Assembly (NCBI RefSeq): GCF_004920835.1
Contig: NZ_QFHO01000018.1
Span: 1 to 64,000, forward strand
Reading direction: 5' to 3'
DNA length: 64,000 nt
Source: Stenotrophomonas maltophilia
Lineage (GTDB): Bacteria > Pseudomonadota > Gammaproteobacteria > Xanthomonadales > Xanthomonadaceae
In this document: positions 1 to 7,628 of the stretch, piece by piece
How the letters are laid out: every line of letters starts with the position of its first letter
Numbering within the stretch: position 1 is the first letter of the stretch
The notes under the pieces: model-generated
Database searches by the model: none
Told to the model about the DNA's origin: nothing
Seen by the model: the letters and a program-made list of their open reading frames with translations, nothing else
Program-made: the position numbers and the translations under genes

Positions 1-194
1 AGATGGGTATAGGGGACAGTGGGCGCTGTCCTGCGCACACGGCAAGGCCCGGGTTGGGCGTCCTGCCCAACCCGCCCGAGGCATGCCTCGGGCCCATGCG
101 GCTCACGCCCCCGCAACCGGACCCACCCCGCCTTCGACAGTTTTCCTCGATCTGTTGGATCTGACCCCAGAATTTCATTCGATATCTGACAGAT

Positions 195-220
195 GTGTCG
201 ACCAAGGTCGACACCTACCA
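195..220. repeat. SMAG-type palindrome (GTAG family)
   Basis: On the minus strand this reads GGTAGGTGTCGAC followed by its complement, the usual form of the Stenotrophomonas GTAG hairpin. It is a lone copy in the gene-free start of the window. Confidence 0.6.
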
Positions 221-242
221 ACAGCCGCCGGAATCTATCGAA

Positions 243-344
243 GGCGGGGCACTGTGGGGTTGCGGGGTGTGAGCGGCATGGATGCCGCGACCAAGCCCCC
301 ACGGACGGGTTTACGGCGTCCCCGCAAGCCCACAGTGCCCCGCC
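243..344 (+). repeat. 102-bp inverted element, copy A (25-52-25 architecture)
   Basis: The left arm (243-267) and right arm (320-344) are reverse complements over 25 bp with one mismatch. The 52-bp core (268-319) holds an inner stem GCGGCAT/ATGCCGC (273-288) and ends in GGGTTTACGGCGT. The core matches copy C in direct orientation and copies B and D in inverse orientation, while the arms are unrelated in sequence to those of the other copies. Confidence 0.85.
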
Positions 345-428
345 ATCCCACGGAATGCACGCTGTTGCTGTTGCTTCGGCTGTTGCCGTTGCCTCTGCGG
401 GTGCAGGGCGCAGCCCTGCCGAACACCC

Positions 429-1253
429 TCAAATGTCTGTAGGAGCCAGCCCGTACTGCTCGGCGAAGCGCTTGCTGAAACTGGCGGCAGACCGGTAGCC
501 CGCGCGTGCGGCCACGGTCTTCAGCGGCAGATCCGTCGTGTACAGCAACGTCATTCCATGTGCCAGCCGCGCCTCGGTCAACAACTGCCGCAGGCTGGTG
601 CGCTCGGCTGCCAGCCGACGGCGCAGGGTCGCGCCGCTCAGCGCGAACTGCTCTTCCACATCGCGTGATTGCCAGTCGCGGGCCGGTTCGGCGGCGATGC
701 GGTCGCGGATCTGTTCACCCAGGCTCGGTACCTGCGGCAGCAGCAGGTTGCCATGGCCCTGCCGGCACAGGGTCAGTACCAGCGAGGCCAGGGCCAGCCG
801 TGCGTCGCTGTAACGGCCGTCCTGCAGCGATTGCCGCCACTGTCGCAGCACCGCGCCATGCTCGGTCAATGGCAACCGCCCCATCATCGGGCCGGGGCTG
901 GGCAGCGCTTCGCTCCACAGCGTGCGCGCCGCGGCCAGTACTTCGGCACACAGCGGTACGATGGCACTGAGGTAGCGGCCGGTCCCCGGGTCGGGCGTGT
1001 TGACTACATCGATGCGGCAGCGCTGGGTGATCAGCAGGATGTCGCCGGGCACGAAATCCAGCGACTGATGCGCGGTGCGTACCTGCTTGCGGCCTTCCAG
1101 CAGGATTGCGAACTGCGGCTGTGGAATTTCCACCGAACTGGCGCCGTGTTCGCGGCGCGCAGTGATGCAGGCATAGCCTTCGGCGCGCTCGCAGCCGGCC
1201 AGGCTGGCCATCTCTGCCAGCAGGGCGACGGCCGGTGGCAGCATCGTGGTCAT
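429..1253 (-). CDS. AraC-family transcriptional regulator
   Basis: This 274-aa protein has an N-terminal AraC-type ligand-binding domain (roughly residues 20-160, with a FAILLEGRKQV stretch and a PGD turn) and a C-terminal double helix-turn-helix domain. The second helix-turn-helix ends in the typical GYRSAASFSKRFAEQYG signature. I chose the ATG at 1253 because it overlaps the stop of the upstream transporter gene (ATGA), which implies translational coupling; the longer upstream reading runs antisense-like through that gene. A regulator coupled to a VIT/CCC1 transporter may control metal handling, but the ligand is unknown. It is transcribed with, and downstream of, the transporter gene. Confidence 0.88.
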   Translation of the reverse strand: MTTMLPPAVALLAEMASLAGCERAEGYACITARREHGASSVEIPQPQFAILLEGRKQVRTAHQSLDFVPGDILLITQRCRIDVVNTPDPGTGRYLSAIVPLCAEVLAAARTLWSEALPSPGPMMGRLPLTEHGAVLRQWRQSLQDGRYSDARLALASLVLTLCRQGHGNLLLPQVPSLGEQIRDRIAAEPARDWQSRDVEEQFALSGATLRRRLAAERTSLRQLLTEARLAHGMTLLYTTDLPLKTVAARAGYRSAASFSKRFAEQYGLAPTDI

Positions 1254-1954
1254 GACACGTGGGCTCCCAGCAGTCTGCCGACACCGGCAGCGGCGGCCAT
1301 CGCCAGCGCGCCCCAGAACATTACCCGGATCGCACCGCGTGCAGGCGAAGCACCGCCGGCCCGGGCGGCCATTGCGCCGGTCAGGCACAGGCCGAGCAGG
1401 GTGCTGGCCGTGGTCATCATCGCTACCTTGTCGGCCGGTGCCAGCAGCGCGGTCAGCACCGGCAGCGCGGCGCCGCAGGTGAAGGCACCGGCCGAGGCCA
1501 TCGCCGCCTGCAGCGGGCGTGCGCGCAGTTCTTCGGTGATGCCCAGCTCGTCGCGTGCGTGGGCGCCCAGCGCATCGTGGGCGGTGAGCTGTTCGGCCAC
1601 CTGCCGCGCCAGTGCCGGCTCCAGGCCGCGGTGGCGGTAGATCGCGGCCAGCTCTTCCAGTTCGCTGTGCGGATCTTCGTGCAGTTCGCGCTTTTCCATC
1701 GCCAGGTCGGCGTCTTCGGTGTCGGCCTGGGTCTGTACCGACACATACTCGCCGGCGGCCATCGACATCGCGCCGGCCACGGTGCCAGCCACGCCGGTGG
1801 CCAGGATGGTCGCGGCGGAGGCGCCGCTGGCGGCCACGCCGACCACCAGGCCGGCGACCGAGACGATGCCATCGTTGGCGCCCAGTACGGCGGCCCGCAG
1901 CCAGCCGACGCGATCGGCACGGTGCAGCTCGGGATGTCGTGAATGGCGGCTCAT
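1250..1954 (-). CDS. VIT1/CCC1-family divalent metal transporter
   Basis: This 234-aa inner-membrane protein belongs to the VIT1/CCC1 family, whose members move Fe2+ or Mn2+. Visible are the family start (LRAAVLGANDGIVSVAGLVVGV, TM1), TM2 with GAMSMAAGEYVSVQTQ, a hydrophilic Glu-rich metal-binding insert at about residues 75-140 (EKRELHEDPHSELEELA), and three C-terminal membrane helices. Length is normal for bacterial members. The stop overlaps the start of the AraC gene by ATGA, so the two are probably one operon. Metal specificity cannot be read from the sequence. It is divergent from gshA. Confidence 0.9.
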   Translation of the reverse strand: MSRHSRHPELHRADRVGWLRAAVLGANDGIVSVAGLVVGVAASGASAATILATGVAGTVAGAMSMAAGEYVSVQTQADTEDADLAMEKRELHEDPHSELEELAAIYRHRGLEPALARQVAEQLTAHDALGAHARDELGITEELRARPLQAAMASAGAFTCGAALPVLTALLAPADKVAMMTTASTLLGLCLTGAMAARAGGASPARGAIRVMFWGALAMAAAAGVGRLLGAHVS

Positions 1955-2106
1955 GGCCCTGAGTGTACGAGGGTCAAGAGGGTGTCGGTAGGATGCTGAA
2001 ACCCGTCACCGTCGCATGACGCGACGAAGTGCCACGCTATAGTGCGCCCTTGCGATGCAAGGCCCTCAGCCCCACATCCCCTGCCACTGTCCAGCGAGTC
2101 CTCCCC

Positions 2107-3471
2107 TTGTCGAGCCCCAGCCACGTCGCCGATACGCCCATTACCGACCGCTCGCAGCTGGTGGCGGAGATCGCCTCCGGCGAGAAGCCCCGCGCGCAGT
2201 GGCGCATCGGTACCGAGCACGAGAAGTTCGGGTTCTGCCTGGATGACCTGCGTCCGCCGACCTTCGAAGGCGAGCGCGGCATCGAAGCGCTGCTCAATGG
2301 CCTGGTGCGGTTCGGCTGGGCACCCGTGCAGGAGAACGGCAACACCATCGCCCTGCTGCGCGATGGCGCCTCGGTGACGCTGGAACCGGCCGGCCAGCTG
2401 GAATTGTCCGGTGCGGCGCTGGAAACCATCCATCAGACCTGCGTGGAAACCGGCACCCACCTCAATGAAGTGGCGCAGGTGGCCGGTGAACTGCAGCTGG
2501 GTTTCCTCGGCATGGGCTTCCAGCCGAAGTGGACGCGCGATGAAATGCCGTGGATGCCCAAGGGCCGCTACAAGATCATGCGCTCGTACATGCCCAAGGT
2601 CGGTTCGCTCGGCCTGGACATGATGACCCGCACCTGCACCGTGCAGGTGAACCTGGATTACGCCAGCGAAGCGGACATGGTGAAGAAGTTCCGCGTGTCG
2701 TTGGCGCTGCAGCCGATCGCCACCGCACTGTTCGCCGACTCACCGTTCACCGAAGGCAAGCCGAACGGCTACCTCAGCTACCGCTCGCACATCTGGACCG
2801 ATACCGATGCCGATCGTACCGGCATGCTCGACTTCGTGTTCGAGGACGGCTTCGGTTACGAGCGCTATGTCGACTACCTGCTCGATGTGCCGATGTATTT
2901 CTCCTACCGCGATGGCATCTACCACGATGCCAGCGGGCAGAGCTTCCGCGACTTCATGCAGGGCAAGCTGCCGGTGCTGCCAGGCCAGCTGCCGACGCTG
3001 CGCGACTGGTCGGACCACACCACGACCGCGTTCCCGGAAGTGCGCCTGAAGAAGTACCTGGAAATGCGCGGCGCCGATGGTGGCCCGTGGAGCCGCCTGT
3101 GTGCGCTGCCGGCATTCTGGGTGGGCCTGCTGTACGACGACACGGCGCTGGATGCGGCGTGGGATCTGGTGCGTGACTTCAGCCTGGCCGAGCGCCATGC
3201 GCTGCGTGATGGCGTGCCCAAGCACGCGATGGGCCTGCCCTTCCGCGGTGGCACCGTGCGCGACCTCGCCCGCGAGGCGTTGAAGATTTCGGTGGACGGG
3301 CTCAAGCGCCGTGCGGCGCGCAATGCCGATGGCCAGGATGAAAGCAAGTTCCTGGACGTGCTGCAGGAAATCGTCGAGTCCGGCCTGACCCCGGCCGAGC
3401 GCAAGCTGGCGCTGTTCCATGGCCGTTGGCACGGCGACGTCGATCCGGTGTTCCGCGAGTTCGCGTATTGA
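2107..3471 (+). CDS. gshA: Glutamate-cysteine ligase (plant/proteobacterial type)
   Basis: It catalyses the ATP-dependent first step of glutathione synthesis in the cytosol, joining L-glutamate and L-cysteine. The sequence is of the plant/alpha-proteobacterial class used by xanthomonads: [11 protein letters not shown] near the N-terminus, [17 protein letters not shown] in the middle, and a normal length of about 454 aa. The open frame continues upstream to an ATG at 2029, but those 26 residues look unlike the family, which starts just before SPSHVADTP; a TTG at 2107 fits best. The Shine-Dalgarno is weak, so the start is uncertain. Glutathione from this enzyme would feed the FrmA/FrmB pathway at 13-16 kb. 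A strong bidirectional terminator follows. Confidence 0.92.
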   Translation: MSSPSHVADTPITDRSQLVAEIASGEKPRAQWRIGTEHEKFGFCLDDLRPPTFEGERGIEALLNGLVRFGWAPVQENGNTIALLRDGASVTLEPAGQLELSGAALETIHQTCVETGTHLNEVAQVAGELQLGFLGMGFQPKWTRDEMPWMPKGRYKIMRSYMPKVGSLGLDMMTRTCTVQVNLDYASEADMVKKFRVSLALQPIATALFADSPFTEGKPNGYLSYRSHIWTDTDADRTGMLDFVFEDGFGYERYVDYLLDVPMYFSYRDGIYHDASGQSFRDFMQGKLPVLPGQLPTLRDWSDHTTTAFPEVRLKKYLEMRGADGGPWSRLCALPAFWVGLLYDDTALDAAWDLVRDFSLAERHALRDGVPKHAMGLPFRGGTVRDLAREALKISVDGLKRRAARNADGQDESKFLDVLQEIVESGLTPAERKLALFHGRWHGDVDPVFREFAY

Positions 3472-3483
3472 TCGCCTTGCGGG

Positions 3484-3510
3484 GTTGCCGGCCAGCGGCC
3501 GGCACTACCA
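3484..3510. repeat. SMAG-type palindrome
   Basis: TTGCCGGCCAGCGGCCGGCA followed by CTACC is a GTAG hairpin, here lying between the gshA stop and its terminator. Confidence 0.7.
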
Positions 3511-3547
3511 AAAGAAAAACCCCGGCATTGCCGGGGTTTTTCTTTTT
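3511..3547. terminator. Bidirectional intrinsic terminator between gshA and adh
   Basis: AACCCCGGC/GCCGGGGTT forms a GC-rich stem with a tiny ATT loop. It is flanked by AAAGAAA on the left and TTTCTTTTT on the right, so it can stop transcription of both converging genes. Confidence 0.92.
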
Positions 3548-3562
3548 CACACCTGCCTTGGA

Positions 3563-4621
3563 TCAGGCGGCGTTCTTCATCGTCGCCATGTCGATCACGA
3601 AGCGATAGCGCACATCGTTCTTCGCCATGCGCTCCCAGGCTTCATTGACGTTCTTGATGTCGATCATCTCGACATCGCTGACGATGCCGTGCTCGGCACA
3701 GAAGTCCATCATTTCCTGGGTCTCGGCCATGCCGCCGATCGCAGAACCGGTCAGGTGCTTGCGGCCGAAGATCACGCTGCCACCGGTCAGCGGCGGGTCC
3801 AGTTCGGTCAGCACGCCGACCAGGCACATGGTGGCCTCGCGCTTGAGCAGGCCCATGTACGGATTGGTGTCATGGCCGACCGGAATGGTGTTGAGCAGGA
3901 AGTCGAAGCTGCCCGCGTGCGCCTTCATCTGCGCGGCATCGCGCGAGACCAGCACTTCATCGGCGCCCAGGCGCTTGGCGTCGGCACCCTTTTCCGGCGT
4001 GGTGGTGATCATCACCACGTGCGCGCCGAGCGCCTTGGCGAACTTCACGCCCATGTGGCCGAGGCCACCGAGGCCGATCACGCCGACCTTCTGGCCCGGG
4101 CCGACCTTCCAGTGGCGCAGCGGCGACCAGGTGGTGATGCCGGCGCACAGCAGCGGCGCGGCCGCCTTCAGGTCCAGCGTTTCGGACACCTTCACCACGA
4201 AGCGCTGTTCGACCACCACGTGGTCGGAATAGCCGCCGTAGGTGGGCGCGCCGCTTTCGCGTTCACGGCCGTTGTAGGTCCAGGTCGCGCCTTCGGCGCA
4301 GTACTGCTCCAGATCGTGCTCGCAGGCATCGCAGTGGCGGCAGGAATCGACCATGCAGCCCACGCCGGCATGGTCGCCGACCTTGAAGCGGGTGACGTTG
4401 CTGCCGACCTCGGTCACGCGGCCGATGATCTCGTGGCCCGGCACCATCGGGTAGATCGAGCCACCCCAGTCGTCGCGGGCCTGGTGCAGGTCGGAGTGGC
4501 AGATGCCGCTGTAGAGGATCTCGATACGCACATCGTCCGGGCCGACCGCGCGGCGTTCGAACTCGTACGGGATCAGTGGGTCGGTATGTGAATGGGCGGC
4601 GTAACCACGGGCGAGGGACAT
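3563..4621 (-). CDS. Zinc-dependent NAD(P) alcohol dehydrogenase, YahK/CAD-like
   Basis: This 352-aa medium-chain dehydrogenase/reductase is closest in layout to YahK and cinnamyl-alcohol-type aldehyde reductases, which reduce many aldehydes with NADPH. Visible are the catalytic zinc ligands (GICHSD, PGHE), the structural zinc loop (CRHCDACEHDLEQYC) and the Rossmann motif GLGGLGHMG. The start at 4621 (MSLARGYAA) is preceded by AAGGAT at good spacing, whereas an ATG 27 codons upstream would run through the promoter region. It is divergent from a LysR gene at 4729, the probable regulator. The in vivo substrate is unknown. Confidence 0.92.
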   Translation of the reverse strand: MSLARGYAAHSHTDPLIPYEFERRAVGPDDVRIEILYSGICHSDLHQARDDWGGSIYPMVPGHEIIGRVTEVGSNVTRFKVGDHAGVGCMVDSCRHCDACEHDLEQYCAEGATWTYNGRERESGAPTYGGYSDHVVVEQRFVVKVSETLDLKAAAPLLCAGITTWSPLRHWKVGPGQKVGVIGLGGLGHMGVKFAKALGAHVVMITTTPEKGADAKRLGADEVLVSRDAAQMKAHAGSFDFLLNTIPVGHDTNPYMGLLKREATMCLVGVLTELDPPLTGGSVIFGRKHLTGSAIGGMAETQEMMDFCAEHGIVSDVEMIDIKNVNEAWERMAKNDVRYRFVIDMATMKNAA

Positions 4622-4728
4622 GGGGAATCCTTGGCAGGGTTTGTCGAAAGGCGTTTTACAATACGCCCCGTACCCAGCGGCAAGAAGCACGGATATCGGC
4701 ATGATTCATCAAGTGAAACTGCACAATC

Positions 4729-5613
4729 ATGGCCACTGACAATCTCTCCCACCTGGCTGCGTTCGCCGCAGTCGCCCGCCACCGCAGCTTCCGCCGTGCC
4801 GGCGCCGAGCTGGCGCTGTCGACCTCGGCGGTGAGCTATGCAATCCGCGCGCTGGAAGAACGGTTGGGGGTGGGCCTGTTCCATCGCACCACCCGCAGCG
4901 TGGCCCTGACCGAGGCCGGGCAGCGGCTGCTGGAGCGCCTGCAGCCGGCCTTGGGGCAGGTGCACGATGCGTTGGAGGAGATGAATCAGTTCCGTGCTGT
5001 CCCGGCTGGCCTGCTGCGCATCAACGCCACCCGCGCGGCGGTGTCGACCCAGCTGGGGCCGCGGTTGGCGCGCTTCCTGCGCGCCCATCCCGACGTGCGG
5101 GTGGAGCTGACCGAGAACGACGGCCTGGTCGACATCGTGGCCGAGGGCTACGACGCGGGCGTGCGCCTGCACGAGTTCGTGCCCGAGGACATGGTGGCAG
5201 TGCCTATGGGGCCACCGCTGCGCGGGCTGATTGTCGGCTCGCCGGACTATCTGCGGCGTCACCCGGCGCCACAGCATCCGCGCGATCTCGCTGCACACGA
5301 ATGCATCCGCTTCCGCTTCGCCAGCGGGCATCTGTACAAGTGGCAGTTCGAGCGCGGTGGGCAGGCGCTGGAGATCGACGTGCCCGGACGGCTCACGCTG
5401 GGCGAGCAGGGCACCGTGGTTGGCGCGGTGCTCGATGGAATCGGCCTGGCTTACGTGCTGGAAGACACCGCGCGGCCCTACATCGAATCGGGCCAGATGG
5501 TGGCGGTGCTGGAAGACTGGAGCGAGCCGTTCGCCGGCTTCGCGCTGTACTACCCGAAGCAGCGGCAGATGCCCGGTGCGCTGCGCGCGTTCGTGGATAT
5601 GTTGCGGGAGTGA
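4729..5613 (+). CDS. LysR-family transcriptional regulator
   Basis: This 294-aa LysR protein has an N-terminal winged helix-turn-helix (residues about 5-65, FAAVARHRSFRRAGAELALS) and a periplasmic-binding-like effector domain from about residue 92. Its subtype resembles the DhcR/CrgA group. It lies 107 bp from, and divergent to, the YahK-like dehydrogenase, the usual LysR arrangement, so it probably controls that gene and itself from the shared interval 4622-4728. The inducer cannot be deduced. Confidence 0.9.
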   Translation: MATDNLSHLAAFAAVARHRSFRRAGAELALSTSAVSYAIRALEERLGVGLFHRTTRSVALTEAGQRLLERLQPALGQVHDALEEMNQFRAVPAGLLRINATRAAVSTQLGPRLARFLRAHPDVRVELTENDGLVDIVAEGYDAGVRLHEFVPEDMVAVPMGPPLRGLIVGSPDYLRRHPAPQHPRDLAAHECIRFRFASGHLYKWQFERGGQALEIDVPGRLTLGEQGTVVGAVLDGIGLAYVLEDTARPYIESGQMVAVLEDWSEPFAGFALYYPKQRQMPGALRAFVDMLRE

Positions 5614-5629
5614 ATGCTGGTCTGCTCCA

Positions 5630-5653
5630 GTAGATCCACGCCATGCGTGGATG
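5630..5653. repeat. SMAG-type palindrome
   Basis: GTAGATCCACGC followed by the complementary GCGTGGATG makes a short hairpin between the converging LysR and TetR genes. Confidence 0.6.
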
Positions 5654-5661
5654 GTGCCACG

Positions 5662-6324
5662 CTACGGCGCCTGCAACACCGGCGCCAACAACGCCATGCA
5701 CTCGCGCAGATGCACCTCTACCGGCGCATCCTCGGCCACCACACCGATCACGCGTTCGCGTAGTGGCTCGGCCACGGCCATCGCCAGGATCAGCCGTGCC
5801 ATGCACGCGGCATCTCCCTCGCGCAGCAGCCCACGCTGCTGCTGCCGTGCCAGCCAGTCGGCCAGCAGCGCCCGGCAGCGCTCGATGCCGTTGTCCAGGT
5901 AGGCCTGCAGCAGCGCTTCCTTGCCGGGAAAGTCCGTCGCCAGCAGACGGAACACCTGCACCGCCTGCGGCGAAAGCGCCTGTGCACACACTGCCTGCAG
6001 GATGACCTGCAGCAACGGCACGACCTCTTGGGCATTGCGCGCATCGCGCTGCAGCTGCGGCGCGAAGCCGTCGGTCCACTCGCGCACCGCCAATCCGACC
6101 AGTTCCTCGCGGTTGCTGGCGTGGCGGTACACGGTCTTCTTCGCCACCCCGGCATGCGCCGCCACCGCTTCGATGGTGGTGGCCTCGTAACCCTGTGCCA
6201 GCAACAGCTCCAGCGTGGCCTGCAGCACGGCGTGGCGGACTTCGGCTTCCGGCCGCGCAGGACGGCCGCGGCGGCGGGTCGGCGTTGAGGGCTCGGGCAG
6301 GGTGGTGCTGTTCATTGCGCCCAT
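5662..6324 (-). CDS. TetR-family regulator, probably of the adjacent PhlG-like hydrolase
   Basis: This 220-aa protein has a TetR DNA-binding domain after a basic leader (RRRGRPARPE), with the recognition helix in IEAVAAHAGVAKKTVYRHASNRE, and a TetR C-terminal ligand domain of the AefR-like type. Start codons at 6324 and 6315 are both possible. The gene is divergent from a DAPG-hydrolase-family gene at 6401; in Pseudomonas the TetR repressor PhlH controls phlG in the same divergent layout. A 6-bp inverted repeat in the gap is a candidate operator. The link to PhlH rests on context; ligand and regulation are inferred. Confidence 0.88.
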   Translation of the reverse strand: MGAMNSTTLPEPSTPTRRRGRPARPEAEVRHAVLQATLELLLAQGYEATTIEAVAAHAGVAKKTVYRHASNREELVGLAVREWTDGFAPQLQRDARNAQEVVPLLQVILQAVCAQALSPQAVQVFRLLATDFPGKEALLQAYLDNGIERCRALLADWLARQQQRGLLREGDAACMARLILAMAVAEPLRERVIGVVAEDAPVEVHLRECMALLAPVLQAP

Positions 6325-6346
6325 CTTACCTCATCCGGGTAATTGC

Positions 6347-6371
6347 GAAACGACGAACGTTTCCGTATTGT
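6347..6371 (+). promoter_or_regulatory. Candidate promoter with TetR operator for the PhlG-like gene
   Basis: GAAACG-N5-CGTTTC (6347-6363) is a perfect 6-bp inverted repeat. It falls inside the spacer of a possible promoter: TTGCGA (6343-6348), a 17-bp gap, then TATTGT (6366-6371), 29 bp before the ATG at 6401. An operator placed in the spacer suits repression by the divergent TetR protein. This is prediction from pattern only. Confidence 0.5.
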
Positions 6372-6400
6372 CGGGCATCCGAACCCCGTAGGAGACCTTC

Positions 6401-7096
6401 ATGGATACCGCTGTGAACGCACGCGCCTGGCTGGATCACCACGATCTGCTCGACCCGGCACCGATGCATCTGGAAACCGGGATCCAGCGCCGGGAAGATG
6501 GCACCTTGCTGGTGGCGGTGCGCACTGACCTGCACGGTTGCAAGGGCCGCATGCTGGACTGGTGGTTTACCTTCTTCGAGACCACCCAGCACATCCGCTG
6601 GTGGCATCCAGTCGATCATGTCGAACATCGCGGCTGGGATGAGGCCTGGCAGCGCGGACGCAGCTACCACGGCGCCAGCATCCATGCCGTGGAATCGCTC
6701 GCCGACATCCCGCCGGTGGCGGCGCGTTTGAAGTTCCATGACCCGAGCACGCTGCTCGCACCCGAGCACCTGCGGGCGGCGCAGGAAGCAGGAGATGTGT
6801 CGGCGGTGATCGCCGCGCGCATCGGTTTTGGTGATCACGTGCGTCTGGATGCGCACGGTGATCCCTGCGACGGGCAGATGTTGCATGTGGCACGCGATAC
6901 CCCGTTCGGCTGCGTGCTGCGTAGCCGTTTCGTGCTCGGCCTGGACAGCACCGATCCGCAACGCGATGCCAGCGATGCGGTAGGCCTGGGCCTGCTCAAG
7001 CACTGCTACACGGAGTTCAGTTTTCTTTCCCGCCTGCTGCCGTCGCTGTACTACGGCGAGCGTGCCAACGGCGAGGCAGTGCCGTTGCCGTGGTGA
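6401..7096 (+). CDS. DAPG hydrolase (PhlG)-family protein
   Basis: This 231-aa cytosolic protein shows features I associate with the DAPG hydrolase family: MLDWWFTFFETTQHIRWWHP with the following DHVEHRGWD, a His/Glu-rich core that would hold the catalytic zinc, and a C-terminal FLSRLLPSLYYGE. PhlG cleaves a carbon-carbon bond of 2,4-diacetylphloroglucinol, a Pseudomonas antibiotic, but the family also includes members of unknown substrate. No phl biosynthesis genes are nearby, so a role in degrading someone else's antibiotic or another acylphenol is more likely than self-regulation. The start has GGAGA at good spacing. It is divergent from a TetR gene. Confidence 0.72.
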   Translation: MDTAVNARAWLDHHDLLDPAPMHLETGIQRREDGTLLVAVRTDLHGCKGRMLDWWFTFFETTQHIRWWHPVDHVEHRGWDEAWQRGRSYHGASIHAVESLADIPPVAARLKFHDPSTLLAPEHLRAAQEAGDVSAVIAARIGFGDHVRLDAHGDPCDGQMLHVARDTPFGCVLRSRFVLGLDSTDPQRDASDAVGLGLLKHCYTEFSFLSRLLPSLYYGERANGEAVPLPW

Positions 7097-7108
7097 ACCA
7101 CGCGCTGG

Positions 7109-7525
7109 TCATTCGAGCAACGCGTCGTAGCCTTCGCCACTGAACTGGATCAGGCAGAAACCGTGGCCGAAAGGATCGGCCAGCACGGCGATGCGACCCC
7201 AGCGATGTTCGCGCAGCGGCTGCTCGAGTGTTGCCCCGGCCGCAACCGCACGTGCCAACGCCGCTTCGATGTCATTCACCACCCAGTCCAGGTGCAGCGG
7301 CGTCCAATGGCGCTCGTAATCGCGCACGTCGCCGTCCTCGGTGGCGGCGCTGCCGGCCTCGTTCTGCAGCAGGTACAGCGGCGTTGGTCCGCCGAGCAGT
7401 TCCACGGCGCCCGGGCCGAGGCGGCGGCCGATCTGCAGGCCGAAGGCTTCGGTGTAGAAGGCCTCAGCCACCGCAAGATCGGGAACGTCGAGATTGACGA
7501 TGAATGATGCGGTGGGCGTATCCAT
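7109..7525 (-). CDS. VOC-family (glyoxalase/bleomycin-resistance fold) protein
   Basis: This 138-aa protein has the paired beta-alpha-beta-beta-beta modules of the vicinal-oxygen-chelate superfamily: VPDLAVAEAFYTEAFGLQIGRRLG in the first half and VVNDIEAALARAVAAGATLEQPL plus ADPFGHGFCLIQF in the second. I chose ATG 7525 (MDTPTASFIVNLD); the 30 residues upstream are basic and unlike the family. Function may be isomerase, dioxygenase or binding protein; none can be assigned. It converges on the PhlG-like gene, and an alkene reductase follows upstream on the same strand. Confidence 0.85.
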   Translation of the reverse strand: MDTPTASFIVNLDVPDLAVAEAFYTEAFGLQIGRRLGPGAVELLGGPTPLYLLQNEAGSAATEDGDVRDYERHWTPLHLDWVVNDIEAALARAVAAGATLEQPLREHRWGRIAVLADPFGHGFCLIQFSGEGYDALLE

Positions 7526-7603
7526 GGGCGTATCCAGTGAATCCGGGCGGGCAGTGTACGCCCGCTGTGCGATGCGGCGCACCGGCGCTGTGCGGGTGCG
7601 GCC

Positions 7604-7628
7604 GCATCCACGCATGGCGGGGATCTAC
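7604..7628. repeat. Degenerate SMAG-type hairpin
   Basis: On the minus strand GTAGATCCCCGCC followed by ATGCGTGGATGC is a slightly decayed copy of the hairpin at 5630-5653. It lies at the end of the alkene reductase gene. Confidence 0.45.

Larger units (their letters stand above)
1..428. other. Gene-free stretch rich in small palindromes
   Basis: No convincing gene is seen. Three short hairpins lie at 14-31 (GGACAG/CTGTCC), 51-73 (GGGTTGGGC/GCCCAACCC) and 75-92 (CCCGAGGC/GCCTCGGG). A GTAG-type SMAG palindrome is at 195-220 and a 102-bp inverted element at 243-344 (own entry). A run of imperfect TTGCNG repeats lies at about 361-398, and a hairpin GCAGGGC/GCCCTGC at 403-419 sits just beyond the stop of the AraC gene, where it could end its transcript although no T-tract follows. 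The short ORFs on both strands here are low-complexity readings of these repeats. Confidence 0.6.

Noticed and set aside
361-398. Repeated TTGCNG units as a possible CRISPR or microsatellite
   Set aside because: The units are only 5-6 bp, imperfect and without spacers. At most this is a short degenerate tract.
83-668. Several overlapping small frames at the window start
   Set aside because: They translate inverted repeats or run antisense to the AraC gene, and have no consistent codon bias or ribosome site.
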